Of a stretch of DNA of 64,000 bases, positions 51,443 through 60,239 are shown one piece after another (the stretch's first letter is position 1; every line of letters begins with the position of its first letter). The notes beneath the pieces were generated by a model that saw only the letters and a list, made by a program, of their open reading frames with translations, made no database searches and was not told where the DNA came from. The stretch is from Sphingomicrobium flavum (GTDB lineage Bacteria; Pseudomonadota; Alphaproteobacteria; Sphingomonadales; Sphingomonadaceae). Where the stretch lies: contig NZ_CP102630.1 of the NCBI RefSeq assembly GCF_024721605.1, forward strand, positions 2,197,501 to 2,261,500, read 5' to 3'. The translations under genes and the position numbers were made by a program.

Positions 51443-52537
51443 ATGGCCGAGCAGGACTATCAACCGGGGCCGACGGAAATTTCCGACCCCAGGCTGCGCT
51501 TCGAGGTGCAGCGCGCCGGTATCTGGATCGGCATGCTGGTGCTGGTCGCGCTGACCGTGGTGCTCGCCGCCCCGCTGCTCCTCATCATCGGCGGGATGGT
51601 CTTTGCGGTGCTGCTCGATGGCGGTACGCGGCTCCTGGGGCGCTGGCTGCCGATCGCGCGCGGCTTTCGCCTTGCCATCGTCATCCTGGCCGCCGTCGCC
51701 TTCCTGATCTGGACCTTTTATTATGCCGGCACGCAGCTGGTCGGCCAGTTCGCCGAACTGCGCGATACGGTCATGATGCAGGCCAACCGGCTGTTCGAAT
51801 GGCTCGGCACCTCAGGGCTGATGCCCGAAGCCGATTTCAGCGCCCTGTCGGGGCAGGTCTTCAGCAGTATCGGGCGTGTTACCAGCGTGCTCGGCAGCGC
51901 GATCGGCGCGCTGACCGCGGGCGTCATGATCTTCGTCATCGGCATCTTCATCGCCATCGAACCCAAGATTTACGATCGCGGCGTGGCGTGGATGGTGCCG
52001 ATCCGTCACCGCTCCAAATTTTTCGAAATTAGCGACCGCGTCGGCTATGCGCTGCGCCGACTCTTGGCGGGCCGCATCCTCGGCATGGCGATCGAGGGCA
52101 TCTTTACCTATGTGATGCTGGCTTATGTCGGCACCTGGTTCGGGCTCGATCCGGTGCCGCTGGCCGCGATGCTGGGCCTGCTCACGGGCCTGCTCGCCTT
52201 CATTCCCAATATCGGCGCGATCATCTCGGGCGTGCTGATGGTGGCGGTCGGCTTCTCGGCGGGGACGGAGACGGGCTTCTGGGCCATCTTCGTTTACTTC
52301 TTCGTCCAGAATTTCGATGGCTATGTGATCATCCCGCTGATCGCCAAGAAGACGGTCGACCTTGCGCCTGCGCTGGTGCTGGCGGCGCAACTCATCTTCG
52401 GGACGCTGTTCGGCTTCCTCGGACTGCTGCTCGCCGATCCGATCGTGGCCGCGATCAAGACCACGCTGGAGGAAATCAGCGCGCGCCGGAAAGGCGAGGG
52501 AAGCGAGGGGGCGGAGGCGCCGGCCCCCGCCGATTAG
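51443..52537 (+). CDS. AI-2E family membrane permease
   Basis: A 364-residue protein with about seven hydrophobic segments in the AI-2E/UPF0118 arrangement: paired helices near 24-60, one near 75-95, a long periplasmic helical region to about 155, then clustered helices. Signature segments: IGIFIAIEPKIYDRGVAWMV, AGRILGMAIEGIFTYV, and GLLTGLLAFIPNIGAIISGV. IIPLIAKKTVDLAPALVLAA also fits. Members include the TqsA AI-2 exporter and Na+/H+ antiporters; the substrate here is unknown. It follows lepB by 23 bp, probably in the same operon. Confidence 0.9.
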   Translation: MAEQDYQPGPTEISDPRLRFEVQRAGIWIGMLVLVALTVVLAAPLLLIIGGMVFAVLLDGGTRLLGRWLPIARGFRLAIVILAAVAFLIWTFYYAGTQLVGQFAELRDTVMMQANRLFEWLGTSGLMPEADFSALSGQVFSSIGRVTSVLGSAIGALTAGVMIFVIGIFIAIEPKIYDRGVAWMVPIRHRSKFFEISDRVGYALRRLLAGRILGMAIEGIFTYVMLAYVGTWFGLDPVPLAAMLGLLTGLLAFIPNIGAIISGVLMVAVGFSAGTETGFWAIFVYFFVQNFDGYVIIPLIAKKTVDLAPALVLAAQLIFGTLFGFLGLLLADPIVAAIKTTLEEISARRKGEGSEGAEAPAPAD

Positions 52538-52540
52538 CGA

Positions 52541-53059
52541 TTAGCCAGCGGGCGCGGCTTCGGGGGGCAGCTGCGGCATCTGCTGGAGCTGCTGGAGCTG
52601 GCGCATCACGTCGCGTTCGATCTTCTGGATCGTGACCGTGAAATAAAGGTCTTCATTGGGCTTGAAGCCCGACCCTTCGGGCGGCTCCGCGCCATAAGCC
52701 TGGGCGCCCGGAATGGCGATTTCGTAAGTTCCGCCTTCGCGCATCTGGACCAGCGCATCGCGAAAGCCCGGGATCACGCGGGTCGGCAGCATCGGCACGG
52801 CTTCACCGTTGGAGCTGTCAAATACCGTGCCGTCCTTGAGGCGACCTTCATAGACGACCAGCGCACCATCCTCGAGCGTGATGGGCTCGCCAGTGCCTTC
52901 GGTGGTCGCCTCGACGCTCAGCGCATCGAGGCGCTCGAGCGGCTTGGTGCCGGCCCAGGCCACGCCCACGCCCACCAGGACGAGCGCAATGAGGCCAAGC
53001 CACAGCTTGGCGACCGAACCCTTGGCGATGGGACGGAGAGGGACCTGGGTGGCCGACAT
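52541..53059 (-). CDS. membrane-anchored FKBP-type peptidyl-prolyl isomerase
   Basis: A 172-residue protein. A single hydrophobic helix (about 18-36) anchors it, then an FKBP domain: VVYEGRLKDGTVFDSSNGEA, VIPGFRDALVQMREGGTYEI and AYGAEPPEGSGFKPNEDLYF. The C-terminal tail is Gln/Pro-rich (QLQQLQQMPQLPPE). It aids folding of exported proteins, acting at the outer face of the inner membrane. Start at 53059 follows AAGGGTATTTCG; the longer frame is not supported. It is the second isomerase in the window after the cyclophilin at 41688. Confidence 0.92.
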   Translation of the reverse strand: MSATQVPLRPIAKGSVAKLWLGLIALVLVGVGVAWAGTKPLERLDALSVEATTEGTGEPITLEDGALVVYEGRLKDGTVFDSSNGEAVPMLPTRVIPGFRDALVQMREGGTYEIAIPGAQAYGAEPPEGSGFKPNEDLYFTVTIQKIERDVMRQLQQLQQMPQLPPEAAPAG

Positions 53060-53089
53060 CGAAATACCCTTCAAAAGGGGGTGGGGTCT

Positions 53090-53296
53090 TTAACGACCGC
53101 CTTCGCGTTCGACGCGCTTGCGCTCGAGCTTGCGGGCACGACGGATCGCGGCAGCCTTTTCACGGGCACGCTTTTCCGACGGCTTTTCATAGTGGCGACG
53201 CAGCTTCATTTCACGATAGACGCCTTCACGCTGCAGCTTCTTCTTGAGCGCCCGCAGCGCCTGGTCGACATTATTGTCGCGAACGATAATCTGCAT
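53090..53296 (-). CDS. rpsU: 30S ribosomal protein S21
   Basis: A 68-residue basic protein with the S21 opening [20 protein letters not shown] and the family [21 protein letters not shown] block. Its length is typical of Alphaproteobacteria. S21 helps base-pair mRNA leaders on the small subunit. It is upstream of, and probably cotranscribed with, the FKBP isomerase (30-bp gap). The region 53297-53500 upstream holds no other gene; it must contain the promoters of this gene. Confidence 0.97.
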   Translation of the reverse strand: MQIIVRDNNVDQALRALKKKLQREGVYREMKLRRHYEKPSEKRAREKAAAIRRARKLERKRVEREGGR

Positions 53297-53500
53297 AAAA
53301 AACCACCAACTCCTAAATCTTGTTATCCGCTGGGTGCGGCTGCCCGCAGCCATGTTGCGGACGAATCAATCTGCCCACGCCAAGCAAGGCGTGCGCTAGT
53401 GTGGGCGGGCCATTAGCAGCGAGGCCCAGCCTTGGCAAGCCGAGAGACATTGCCTCCCGAGCGATGAACCGACGGTGAAGTGCGGCAGGTCGCATCACCG

Positions 53501-53516
53501 CTAATCGTCGGTTAAC
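53501..53516 (+). promoter_or_regulatory. candidate CtrA-type box upstream of the L,D-transpeptidase-like gene
   Basis: CTAA-N7-TTAAC differs by one base from the alphaproteobacterial CtrA consensus TTAA-N7-TTAAC, 45 bp before the start of the exported protein at 53562. A further TTAA lies at 53527. The match is seen in sequence; CtrA control is only an inference. Confidence 0.3.
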
Positions 53517-53561
53517 CCTTTCAATGTTAAACCTTTTTCAGGACATCGGGGAGGGGTTTGG

Positions 53562-54233
53562 ATGAATTTGGACAGGCGCGCATTGTTGACCAAAGGTTTT
53601 ACCGGGGCGATCGGCCTCGTCGCATCGTCCAGCGCGCTTGCCACGAATCCCGATTTCCAGTTCGTCATGCCGCCGCGTGCCGGTGCCGATCCGCTCGGCC
53701 CGCAGCCCGCCGCGCCCGCCGGGATCGATCCGCAACTCTTCGCCAAGGCCAAGGCCGCGCTCGATCGCCACGCCGCGCGTATCGCCGATCGCGAATGGCT
53801 CGGCATCGTCGATTATAACAAGCGTTCGGACCAGGAGCGTTTCTCGCTCGTCCACCTGCCCTCGGGCACGGTGGAGCAGTTCCGCGTCACCCATGGTCGC
53901 GGGTCGGACCGCAACCATAATGGCTATCTCGACCATTTTTCCAACCAGGTCGGCTCGCTCGCGACATCGAACGGCGCCTATCTCACGGCCAATCGCTATC
54001 ACGGCAAATATGGCCTGTCGGCCAAGCTGCACGGTCTGGACTGGACCAACAGCAACGCCTTCAACCGCGCTATCGTGATGCATCATGCCTGGTATGCCGA
54101 GCCTGACATGCTCAGCCAGCATGGCAAGCTCGGGCGCTCGGAAGGCTGTTTCGCCTTCGCGCGCCGCGACCATTGGCATATCATGAACAGGCTGGGTGAA
54201 GGCCGCCTCATCTACGCAGACAAGACGGCCTGA
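53562..54233 (+). CDS. YkuD_2-type L,D-transpeptidase catalytic-domain protein
   Basis: A 223-residue exported protein. The N-terminus MNLDRRALLTKGF has a twin-arginine before a hydrophobic stretch (Tat-like) and cleavage near ALAT. The C-terminal domain carries VTHGRGSDRNHNGYLDHFSN, then a KLHGLDWTNSNAFNRAIVMH strand. The HGKLGRSEGCFAF block has the catalytic Cys and matches the pfam13645 murein L,D-transpeptidase family. It probably modifies peptidoglycan cross-links. It is convergent with another L,D-transpeptidase 7 bp away. A candidate CtrA box lies upstream. Confidence 0.88.
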   Translation: MNLDRRALLTKGFTGAIGLVASSSALATNPDFQFVMPPRAGADPLGPQPAAPAGIDPQLFAKAKAALDRHAARIADREWLGIVDYNKRSDQERFSLVHLPSGTVEQFRVTHGRGSDRNHNGYLDHFSNQVGSLATSNGAYLTANRYHGKYGLSAKLHGLDWTNSNAFNRAIVMHHAWYAEPDMLSQHGKLGRSEGCFAFARRDHWHIMNRLGEGRLIYADKTA

Positions 54234-54239
54234 CCCGGT

Positions 54240-55550
54240 TCAGGCGGCGGGCTTCAGTATTTCGCCGGCCTTGGCTTCGCGCACCTTTTGCCCCTTGACC
54301 GGCCAGTCGCCCAGCGCCTGGCGGACGGGTTTGTCGCGGCTGTAGATATCGTCATAATTGACGATCCGGCCATCGGTGGCCGCGGCGACCGAAAAATAGA
54401 CGATGTAGACGGGCAGCGGCTCGGCGAAGCTGGCCGGGGTTTCCTTGCCGCTATTGAGCACTTCGACCGTCTTTGCGGCATCCCAGCCTGTATCGCCCTG
54501 GCCCAGCAGCATGGTGGCGAGGCCAAGGATATTCTCGGTGCGGATACAGCCATGGCTGCGCGCACGTTCCTCGGCGTTGAAAAGGCTGCGGGCATTGGTG
54601 TCGTGCAGGTAGATGAGATGTTCGTTGTACATGGTGAACTTCACCCGCCCGAGCGAGTTGTTGGGGCCCGGCGGCTGGCGCCAATATTTGATCGAGCCGT
54701 CCTCGTCCTTGACCGCCTCGAAGCCGGCCTTGCCGCGCACTTCGGGCTCGATTGACTTGGGCACATACCAATAGGGATTGAAGGTCACGCCCGTGGCCTT
54801 GGCCATCAGCTGCGGCGTCGGCGTCTTGACCGCACCGGCGACGGCACGGTGACGCGACGTCGTCTCGCCATTTTCCACCAGCGCGGCGGTATAGGCGGGC
54901 ACGTTGACGATGATGTAGCGGTCGCCAAGGTCGGCAGGCAGCCAGCGCCACCGATCCATGTTGAGCCGGATCGCGGCAATCGTATCGCTATCGGCCGGGT
55001 CGGCCTTGGCCAGCGCGGTCTTCAGCGACTGATATTGCGGGTGCTGGGGCAGCAGCTCATTGAGGACCTTGGTGATCGAACCATGATAGAGCGCCCATTC
55101 GAGCAGCGCGCGCTGGCGATCCTGGTTGAGATCGGGATCCTCGATATGCCAGTCGACCCGCGCCTTGCCGCGCACATGGCCTAGCGCCAGATCGGAGGAA
55201 AGCGTGTTGAATCGCTCGGTCGCCGCTTCGCTGATGGCATTGGTATCGCCGCTTGCGATCGCGGAGCGCAGACCTTCGGGATCATAATCGGCGGGGTCCA
55301 ATCCTTCGGCGGCGACGCCATCGATAAAGGCCGACAGCGCTTCGACGTCTGCTTCCTGCCATACCAGGGCGCGGGGCGCCTCGGCCGCCAGCGGATCGTC
55401 CATGACCGCAATTTCTTGCTGGCCCGGAGCAGCGTGCGGCGCGACATGCGCTTCCGGCGCATCGCCCGTGACGGGCTGCGCGGCGAGCGCGCCGCTGGCA
55501 CCGGCGAGCGCGATGGCGGAAGCGAACTGTTTGAACGAAATCAATTTCAT
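54240..55550 (-). CDS. L,D-transpeptidase (YcbB/LdtD-like)
   Basis: A 436-residue exported protein with a signal peptide (FASAIALAGASGALAAQ) and a helical scaffold (about 60-220). The YkuD catalytic domain has YWRQPPGPNNSLGRVKF, MYNEHLIYLHDT and SHGCIRTENILGLA with the catalytic cysteine. It forms 3-3 cross-links in peptidoglycan or attaches proteins to it. It differs in family from its neighbour at 53562, so the two are not recent duplicates. Start at 55550 (MKLISFKQF); a longer open frame is not supported. Confidence 0.9.
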   Translation of the reverse strand: MKLISFKQFASAIALAGASGALAAQPVTGDAPEAHVAPHAAPGQQEIAVMDDPLAAEAPRALVWQEADVEALSAFIDGVAAEGLDPADYDPEGLRSAIASGDTNAISEAATERFNTLSSDLALGHVRGKARVDWHIEDPDLNQDRQRALLEWALYHGSITKVLNELLPQHPQYQSLKTALAKADPADSDTIAAIRLNMDRWRWLPADLGDRYIIVNVPAYTAALVENGETTSRHRAVAGAVKTPTPQLMAKATGVTFNPYWYVPKSIEPEVRGKAGFEAVKDEDGSIKYWRQPPGPNNSLGRVKFTMYNEHLIYLHDTNARSLFNAEERARSHGCIRTENILGLATMLLGQGDTGWDAAKTVEVLNSGKETPASFAEPLPVYIVYFSVAAATDGRIVNYDDIYSRDKPVRQALGDWPVKGQKVREAKAGEILKPAA

Positions 55551-55700
55551 AATGTGGCGCACCTGTAAGCTTTTTCCTGTTTCGCCCCCCATAGCGATCA
55601 TCACTAATACACAGGCTGAATGGCGGAAAAAAGATGCGCAAACACTTAATTAAGCAACTGTTGTCAAAAGGAAACTCGATGCGGATCTGAGGAGGATGAA

Positions 55701-55997
55701 ATGGCGGGCAAACATACGCTGGAGGGGGGCATGATCCCGCGCAGCGTGAAGCGCATGTTCGACGAGCGCAGCGAACCGCGCGAAGAGACCGATCTGAAGA
55801 CCGCGATGCTCGGCTATCGCGGCGCAAGCCATGTCGTCCGCCTGGTCAATATTTCCCAATCCGGCGCTATGGTGATTTTCGACCAGATGCCCCATATAGG
55901 CGAGAAGGTAACGCTCCAGCTCCTCGAGCAGGGGGAGGTTGCAGCCGTCGTGCGTTGGGTGCGCGGTGGCAGCATTGGCATCAATTTCGTCGACTGA
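55701..55997 (+). CDS. PilZ-domain protein 1
   Basis: A 98-residue cyclic-di-GMP receptor candidate consisting of one PilZ domain. The RxxxR motif is RSEPR and the (D/N)xSxxG motif is NISQSG, so the ligand-binding residues are kept. GEVAAVVRWVRGGSIGINFV is the typical last strand. It has no other domain, so it likely acts by binding a partner. It is the first of two PilZ genes 20 bp apart; an AGGAGG ribosome site precedes the ATG. Confidence 0.88.
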   Translation: MAGKHTLEGGMIPRSVKRMFDERSEPREETDLKTAMLGYRGASHVVRLVNISQSGAMVIFDQMPHIGEKVTLQLLEQGEVAAVVRWVRGGSIGINFVD

Positions 55998-56017
55998 CTG
56001 GGGCAGTCGCCGTGGAG

Positions 56018-56335
56018 ATGAATTTTTCGATGATCAAGGCGCGTCTGGCCGAGGTCGATCTGGGAAGCGAACGCCGCCGCGAGGCGCGCCAGCCGGTCGA
56101 ACTGGAAGCCCATGTGCGGGAAATGGGGGCAGAAGGCACCGAAGCCCGCATCCTCAATCTCTCTCCGCAAGGGTTCATGGCCGAAGCCCCTTTGGGCGAG
56201 TTTGAAGTCGGCACCCGCATCTGGCTGATCCTGCCGGGGCGCGAGCGCGCCAGCGCCGTAGTGCGCTGGATCGCGGGCACCAAGCTGGGCGCTGAATTTG
56301 CCGAACCCGTCGAAGTCTCCGCGCTGACCGCCTAG
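56018..56335 (+). CDS. PilZ-domain protein 2
   Basis: A 105-residue protein with a second complete PilZ domain: RREAR for RxxxR, NLSPQG for NxSxxG, and SAVVRWIAGTKLGAEFAE as the last strand. A leading helix (MIKARLAEVDLG) is extra compared with PilZ protein 1. It is immediately downstream of that gene and probably cotranscribed. GTG at 56012 is a possible earlier start. Its last 4 bp overlap the convergent tesA gene. Confidence 0.86.
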   Translation: MNFSMIKARLAEVDLGSERRREARQPVELEAHVREMGAEGTEARILNLSPQGFMAEAPLGEFEVGTRIWLILPGRERASAVVRWIAGTKLGAEFAEPVEVSALTA

Positions 56336-56961
56336 TCGCGCAGCGCGTCGATCACGGCGCTTTTGGTGCCGCTCACCATGATCTTGATCCCCTTATAGGT
56401 GGGGTGGATGCCGTCGGGCATGACCGTTCCCTCGACCCCGATCAGCCCTTCAAGAAAGAAGGGGTAAAGCGGGATGCCATAGCGTGCGGCCAGCGCGGGA
56501 TAGATGGCATCGAAGGCTTTCACATAGTCGGGATCGTAATTTTGCGGCGCGCGCATGCCGATCAGCAGCACATCGAGATTGCGCCGCTGCAACTCCTCGA
56601 TCATCGCGGCAAGATTGGCGCGGGTAATGGCAGGATCGATCGCGCGCAGCACGTCATTGCCGCCCAGTTCCAGCAGCACCAGGCCGGGCATCTCGTCCAT
56701 GCCGTCGAGGACATAGGTCAGCCGTTCGCGCCCCGCGCTGGTGGTATCGCCATTCAATCCGCCATCGATCACGGTGGCGGCAATGCCTTCGCGGCGCAGC
56801 GCATCTTCCAGCTGGGGCGCATAGCCCAGCCCTTCGGGCAGGTTGTATCCCGCGGTCAAACTGTCTCCAAAGGCGAAAATCACCGGTCTTTCGTCGGATG
56901 CATGGGCCACGCCCGTCGAAAGTAGGGAGCAAAGTGCGAGCCAGAGCGTCATTCGGATCAT
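56332..56961 (-). CDS. tesA: SGNH-type arylesterase/acyl-CoA thioesterase (TesA-like)
   Basis: A 209-residue periplasmic esterase with a signal peptide (MIRMTLWLALCSLLSTGVAH). SGNH blocks: FAFGDSLTAGYNLPEG (nucleophile Ser), GGLNGDTTSAG (Gly), LELGGNDVLRAI (Asn) and DGIHPTYKG (Asp-x-x-His). This matches TesA of E. coli, which is also divergent from an ABC exporter (ybbA-ybbP), the same arrangement as here. The start is ATG at 56961; the longer open frame runs into the divergent gene and is not real. Confidence 0.92.
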   Translation of the reverse strand: MIRMTLWLALCSLLSTGVAHASDERPVIFAFGDSLTAGYNLPEGLGYAPQLEDALRREGIAATVIDGGLNGDTTSAGRERLTYVLDGMDEMPGLVLLELGGNDVLRAIDPAITRANLAAMIEELQRRNLDVLLIGMRAPQNYDPDYVKAFDAIYPALAARYGIPLYPFFLEGLIGVEGTVMPDGIHPTYKGIKIMVSGTKSAVIDALRD

Positions 56962-57022
56962 AACCCCTAGCTGGCCCCTATGCTCGCGCATGGCAAGAGG
57001 CTGCCGATCTTGAAGGATTTCC

Positions 57023-57691
57023 ATGGACCTCATCCATCTTGACGATATTCGCCTGACGCTGGGCAAGGGCGCCGCGCGCACCGAAATCCTGCGCGGCATC
57101 GACCTCAAAGTCGCGGCCGGCGAAACGCTTGCCATCCTCGGACCCTCGGGCTCGGGCAAGTCATCGCTGATGGCGGTGATGAGCGGGCTCGAACAGGCGA
57201 CCGACGGAAAGGCCGAACTGCTCGGCAAGAAGATGGCCGACCTGGACGAAGACGCGCTGGCGCGGCTGCGCGGGCGCGACATCGGCATCGTCCTGCAGAA
57301 TTTCCAATTGTTGCCGACCATGACCGCGCTCGAAAATGTCTCGGTGCCGATGGAACTGGCGGGCGACAAGGAAGCCCGCAAAAAAGCGATCGACGAATTG
57401 CAGCGCGTCGGGCTCGGCGCCCGGCTCGACCATTATCCCAGCCAGTTGTCGGGCGGCGAACAGCAGCGCGTCGCCATCGCGCGGGCCACCGCGCCGCGCC
57501 CGCGGCTCCTGCTGGCCGACGAGCCGACTGGCAATCTCGATGGCGCCACGGGCGCTGCCATCATCGACCTCATTTTCAGCCGCGCCGCAGCAGCCGGCGC
57601 TGGCCTGATCGTCATCACCCATGATCCGGCGCTGGCCGAACGCGCCGACCGGGTCATCCATATGCGCGACGGGGTACTGGCAGACGCATGA
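57023..57691 (+). CDS. ABC transporter ATP-binding protein (YbbA/LolD-like)
   Basis: A 222-residue ATPase with Walker A GPSGSGKSSLMAVMSGLE, signature LSGGEQQRVAIARATA and Walker B LLLADEPTGNLDG. This is the LolD/MacB-type subgroup that drives FtsX-like permeases. It is coupled by ATGA to the permease gene that follows, so they form one exporter. The tesA-ABC pair is conserved in other proteobacteria. The substrate is unknown; a role in moving lipids or proteins out of the membrane is inferred from the fold. Confidence 0.93.
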   Translation: MDLIHLDDIRLTLGKGAARTEILRGIDLKVAAGETLAILGPSGSGKSSLMAVMSGLEQATDGKAELLGKKMADLDEDALARLRGRDIGIVLQNFQLLPTMTALENVSVPMELAGDKEARKKAIDELQRVGLGARLDHYPSQLSGGEQQRVAIARATAPRPRLLLADEPTGNLDGATGAAIIDLIFSRAAAAGAGLIVITHDPALAERADRVIHMRDGVLADA

Positions 57692-60153
57692 CCGCTTTCG
57701 ATTTAGCCAAGCGCGACCTTCGTGGCGGCCTTGGCGGGCTGGGCCTGTTGTGGATCTGCCTTATGCTGGCGGTGGCAGGGCTTGCCGCCGTGCTCAGCCT
57801 GGTTTCCGCCATGGACAAGGCGATCGATGCCAATGCCCGTTCGCTGCTCGGCGGCGATCTTGAATTTTCCGTCGCCTCCCGTGAGGCGAGCGAGGATGAG
57901 CTCACCGCCATGCGCGCGCTTGGCACCGTCAGCCATGTGGTCGAAACCCGCGCCATGCTGCGCGGCGGCGATGGCACCAGCCTTATCGAACTCAAAGGCG
58001 TGGACGAAGCCTTCCCGCTGGCTGGCCCGTTGGAACTGGACGGCACGCGTCCTGAGGGCCTTGAAGTCGCGCTCGATCAGGAATTGGCCGAGCGCCTTGG
58101 CATCGCCAAGGGCGACACCATCAATCTTGGCTTTTCGCAGATGCGCGTGTCGGCGATCATCACCGATATGGCACGGGGCGGCGGCTTTGCCTTTGCGCCT
58201 ACCGTGCTGGTCGACGCGGAAGGCTTGGCGGCCACCCGCCTCATCCAGCCCGGCAGCATCGTCGAGCATGAATACAAGGTTCTTTTGCCCGCCAGCGCCG
58301 ATCCCGACGCGGTTGGCGAGGCCTTTGTCGAACGGTTCGACGAAGGCGGCTGGGACTATACCACCCGCGCCGGTGCGGCCGGCGGCACCCAGCGCTTCGT
58401 CGCGCGCACGGGCGACATGCTGCTGCTGATCGCGCTGGCCGCGCTCGGCATCGGCACGCTCGGCATTGCCAGCGCGGCGCGCGCCTTTGCCACCACCAGG
58501 CGGCGCACCGTGGCACAGCTCAAGCTAGTCGGCGGCACCCGCAAGACGATCGGCGGCATGCTCGCGCTGGAACTGGGCATGGTGATCCTAGGCGCCTTGC
58601 TGGTCGGGCTGCTGCTCGGCGCGCTTGCTCCGCCCATTGTCGGCCAGATCATCGGCGAGCGCCTGCCCATCGCGCCCGATCCCGGCCCACATTTCGACGC
58701 GCTGCTGCTGGCCGCAGCCACCGGCGCGCTGGTCACCATCGCCGCCGCCTGGTCGCCGCTTGTGGCCGCGCTCGATGTCCGCCCCGCTGCTTTGCTGCGC
58801 GGCAGTATCGACGAGCATGAGGAAAAGCGCCGCTGGATCGTGCCGATGCTGGCCGCCTCGGCAGCCGCCGCGCTCGCCATCCTGTCCGCTTCCAACGAAC
58901 AACTGGCGGCGATCGCCGTCGCCGGGCTGGTGGTGCTGGGGCTGCTCTTCGCATTTATCGGCTGGATCATCCGCCGCCTGGCCCGCGCCTCGCGCCATCT
59001 GGGCGGGCCGGTGCAGCGGCTTGGCATCGCCGCGCTCGACCGGCCCGGCAATGCGACCATCCGACTGACGGTGGCGCTGGGCCTGGGGCTCAGCCTGCTG
59101 GTGCTGCTGGCGGCCACCGGGCAGAGCCTCCTGAAACAGCTGGACGACACCATCCCCCAGCGCGCGCCTGCCTTTTTCCTCATCGACCTGCCCAAGGATG
59201 CCGAACCCGGCTATCGCGCGCTGGTTGAGGAACAGCTGCCCGATGCGGACATCGTGCTGGTCCCCTCGATCCGCGGCGCCGTGACCGAATATGCCGGCAA
59301 TGTTGTCGCCGAGATGGAAGAGCTTCCAGAAGGTGCCTGGATCCTGCGCGGCGACCGCGGCCTCACCTTCCTTGCCGACCTGCCCGAAGGCAATGAACTG
59401 ACCGAAGGCGAATGGTGGCCCGCCGATTATGACGGTCCGCCATTGGTCAGCGTGGATGCCGAAAATGCCGCGGCCATGGGGCTCAAGGTTGGTGACAGCC
59501 TGACCGTATCGGTCCTCGGCCGCCCGCTGCAGGCCGAAGTCGCCAGCCTGCGCAATCCCGACTGGCGCAGCTTCGGTTTTAATTTCGCGATGATTTTTTC
59601 GCCCGGCAGCTTCGATGACGCGCCTTATACGCAGATGTCGACCGTGAGCGTGGCGCCGGGCACCGACACCCTGGCCTTCGAACGCGCACTCGTCGAAGCC
59701 TTTCCGCAGGTCAGCGCCATCAAGGTCGCCGATGTGGTCAGCGAAGTGCGCTCGGTGCTGGAAAGCCTGGATGCCGCGATCCGCATCGCCATCGCGCTCG
59801 CCATCGCCATGGGCGTGGTCGTGCTGGCCGGGTCGGTCGTCGCCACCCGGGCGCAGCGCGCGCGCGATATCGTGCTGCTGCGGCTGGTCGGCGGACAGAA
59901 GAGCCAGCTGATCGGTACCCAGCTGATCGAGTTTGTCGTGCTGGCATCTTTGAGCGCCATCGGCGCGACCGCAGCGGGAGCATTGGCAGCGCAATATGTC
60001 TGCGAGCGCTGGTTCGAAATCGCCTTCACCCCCGATTGGACCGCGTTGATCCTGATCCCGCTCGGCGCGGTGGCGCTGGCGGTGACGGCGGCGCTGATTG
60101 CGGCCTGGCCCGCTCTCACGACTCGCCCGGCCGAGGCGCTCAGGGCGCGGTAA
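57688..60153 (+). CDS. FtsX-like ABC permease (YbbP-like)
   Basis: An 821-residue permease with the duplicated FtsX layout: a helix near 15-35, a large periplasmic domain (about 40-235), then helices around 245-265, 295-315 and 345-370. A second half follows with its own periplasmic region (about 495-680) and terminal helices. Blocks typical of FtsX domains are RTVAQLKLVGGTRKTIGGML and RARDIVLLRLVGGQKSQLIG near the ends. It pairs with the upstream ATPase. The substrate is unknown. Confidence 0.92.
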   Translation: MTAFDLAKRDLRGGLGGLGLLWICLMLAVAGLAAVLSLVSAMDKAIDANARSLLGGDLEFSVASREASEDELTAMRALGTVSHVVETRAMLRGGDGTSLIELKGVDEAFPLAGPLELDGTRPEGLEVALDQELAERLGIAKGDTINLGFSQMRVSAIITDMARGGGFAFAPTVLVDAEGLAATRLIQPGSIVEHEYKVLLPASADPDAVGEAFVERFDEGGWDYTTRAGAAGGTQRFVARTGDMLLLIALAALGIGTLGIASAARAFATTRRRTVAQLKLVGGTRKTIGGMLALELGMVILGALLVGLLLGALAPPIVGQIIGERLPIAPDPGPHFDALLLAAATGALVTIAAAWSPLVAALDVRPAALLRGSIDEHEEKRRWIVPMLAASAAAALAILSASNEQLAAIAVAGLVVLGLLFAFIGWIIRRLARASRHLGGPVQRLGIAALDRPGNATIRLTVALGLGLSLLVLLAATGQSLLKQLDDTIPQRAPAFFLIDLPKDAEPGYRALVEEQLPDADIVLVPSIRGAVTEYAGNVVAEMEELPEGAWILRGDRGLTFLADLPEGNELTEGEWWPADYDGPPLVSVDAENAAAMGLKVGDSLTVSVLGRPLQAEVASLRNPDWRSFGFNFAMIFSPGSFDDAPYTQMSTVSVAPGTDTLAFERALVEAFPQVSAIKVADVVSEVRSVLESLDAAIRIAIALAIAMGVVVLAGSVVATRAQRARDIVLLRLVGGQKSQLIGTQLIEFVVLASLSAIGATAAGALAAQYVCERWFEIAFTPDWTALILIPLGAVALAVTAALIAAWPALTTRPAEALRAR

Positions 60154-60205
60154 AGCCCACCCTTTCCGACGTCCCAAAATGAACCCGATGAAACCGGATG
60201 GTTGG

Positions 60206-60220
60206 TTAATCGTTCATTAC
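60206..60220 (+). promoter_or_regulatory. candidate CtrA-type box upstream of a zinc-ribbon gene
   Basis: TTAA-N7-TTAC is one base from the CtrA consensus TTAA-N7-TTAA, 20 bp before the start at 60240. It is a short motif and may be chance. Confidence 0.25.
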
Positions 60221-60239
60221 GGTCGAAAGGAAAGCGGTT

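Noticed and set aside
53512-53530. A second CtrA box made from the TTAA pair at 53512 and 53527
   Set aside because: The spacing is 11 bp, not the required 7.
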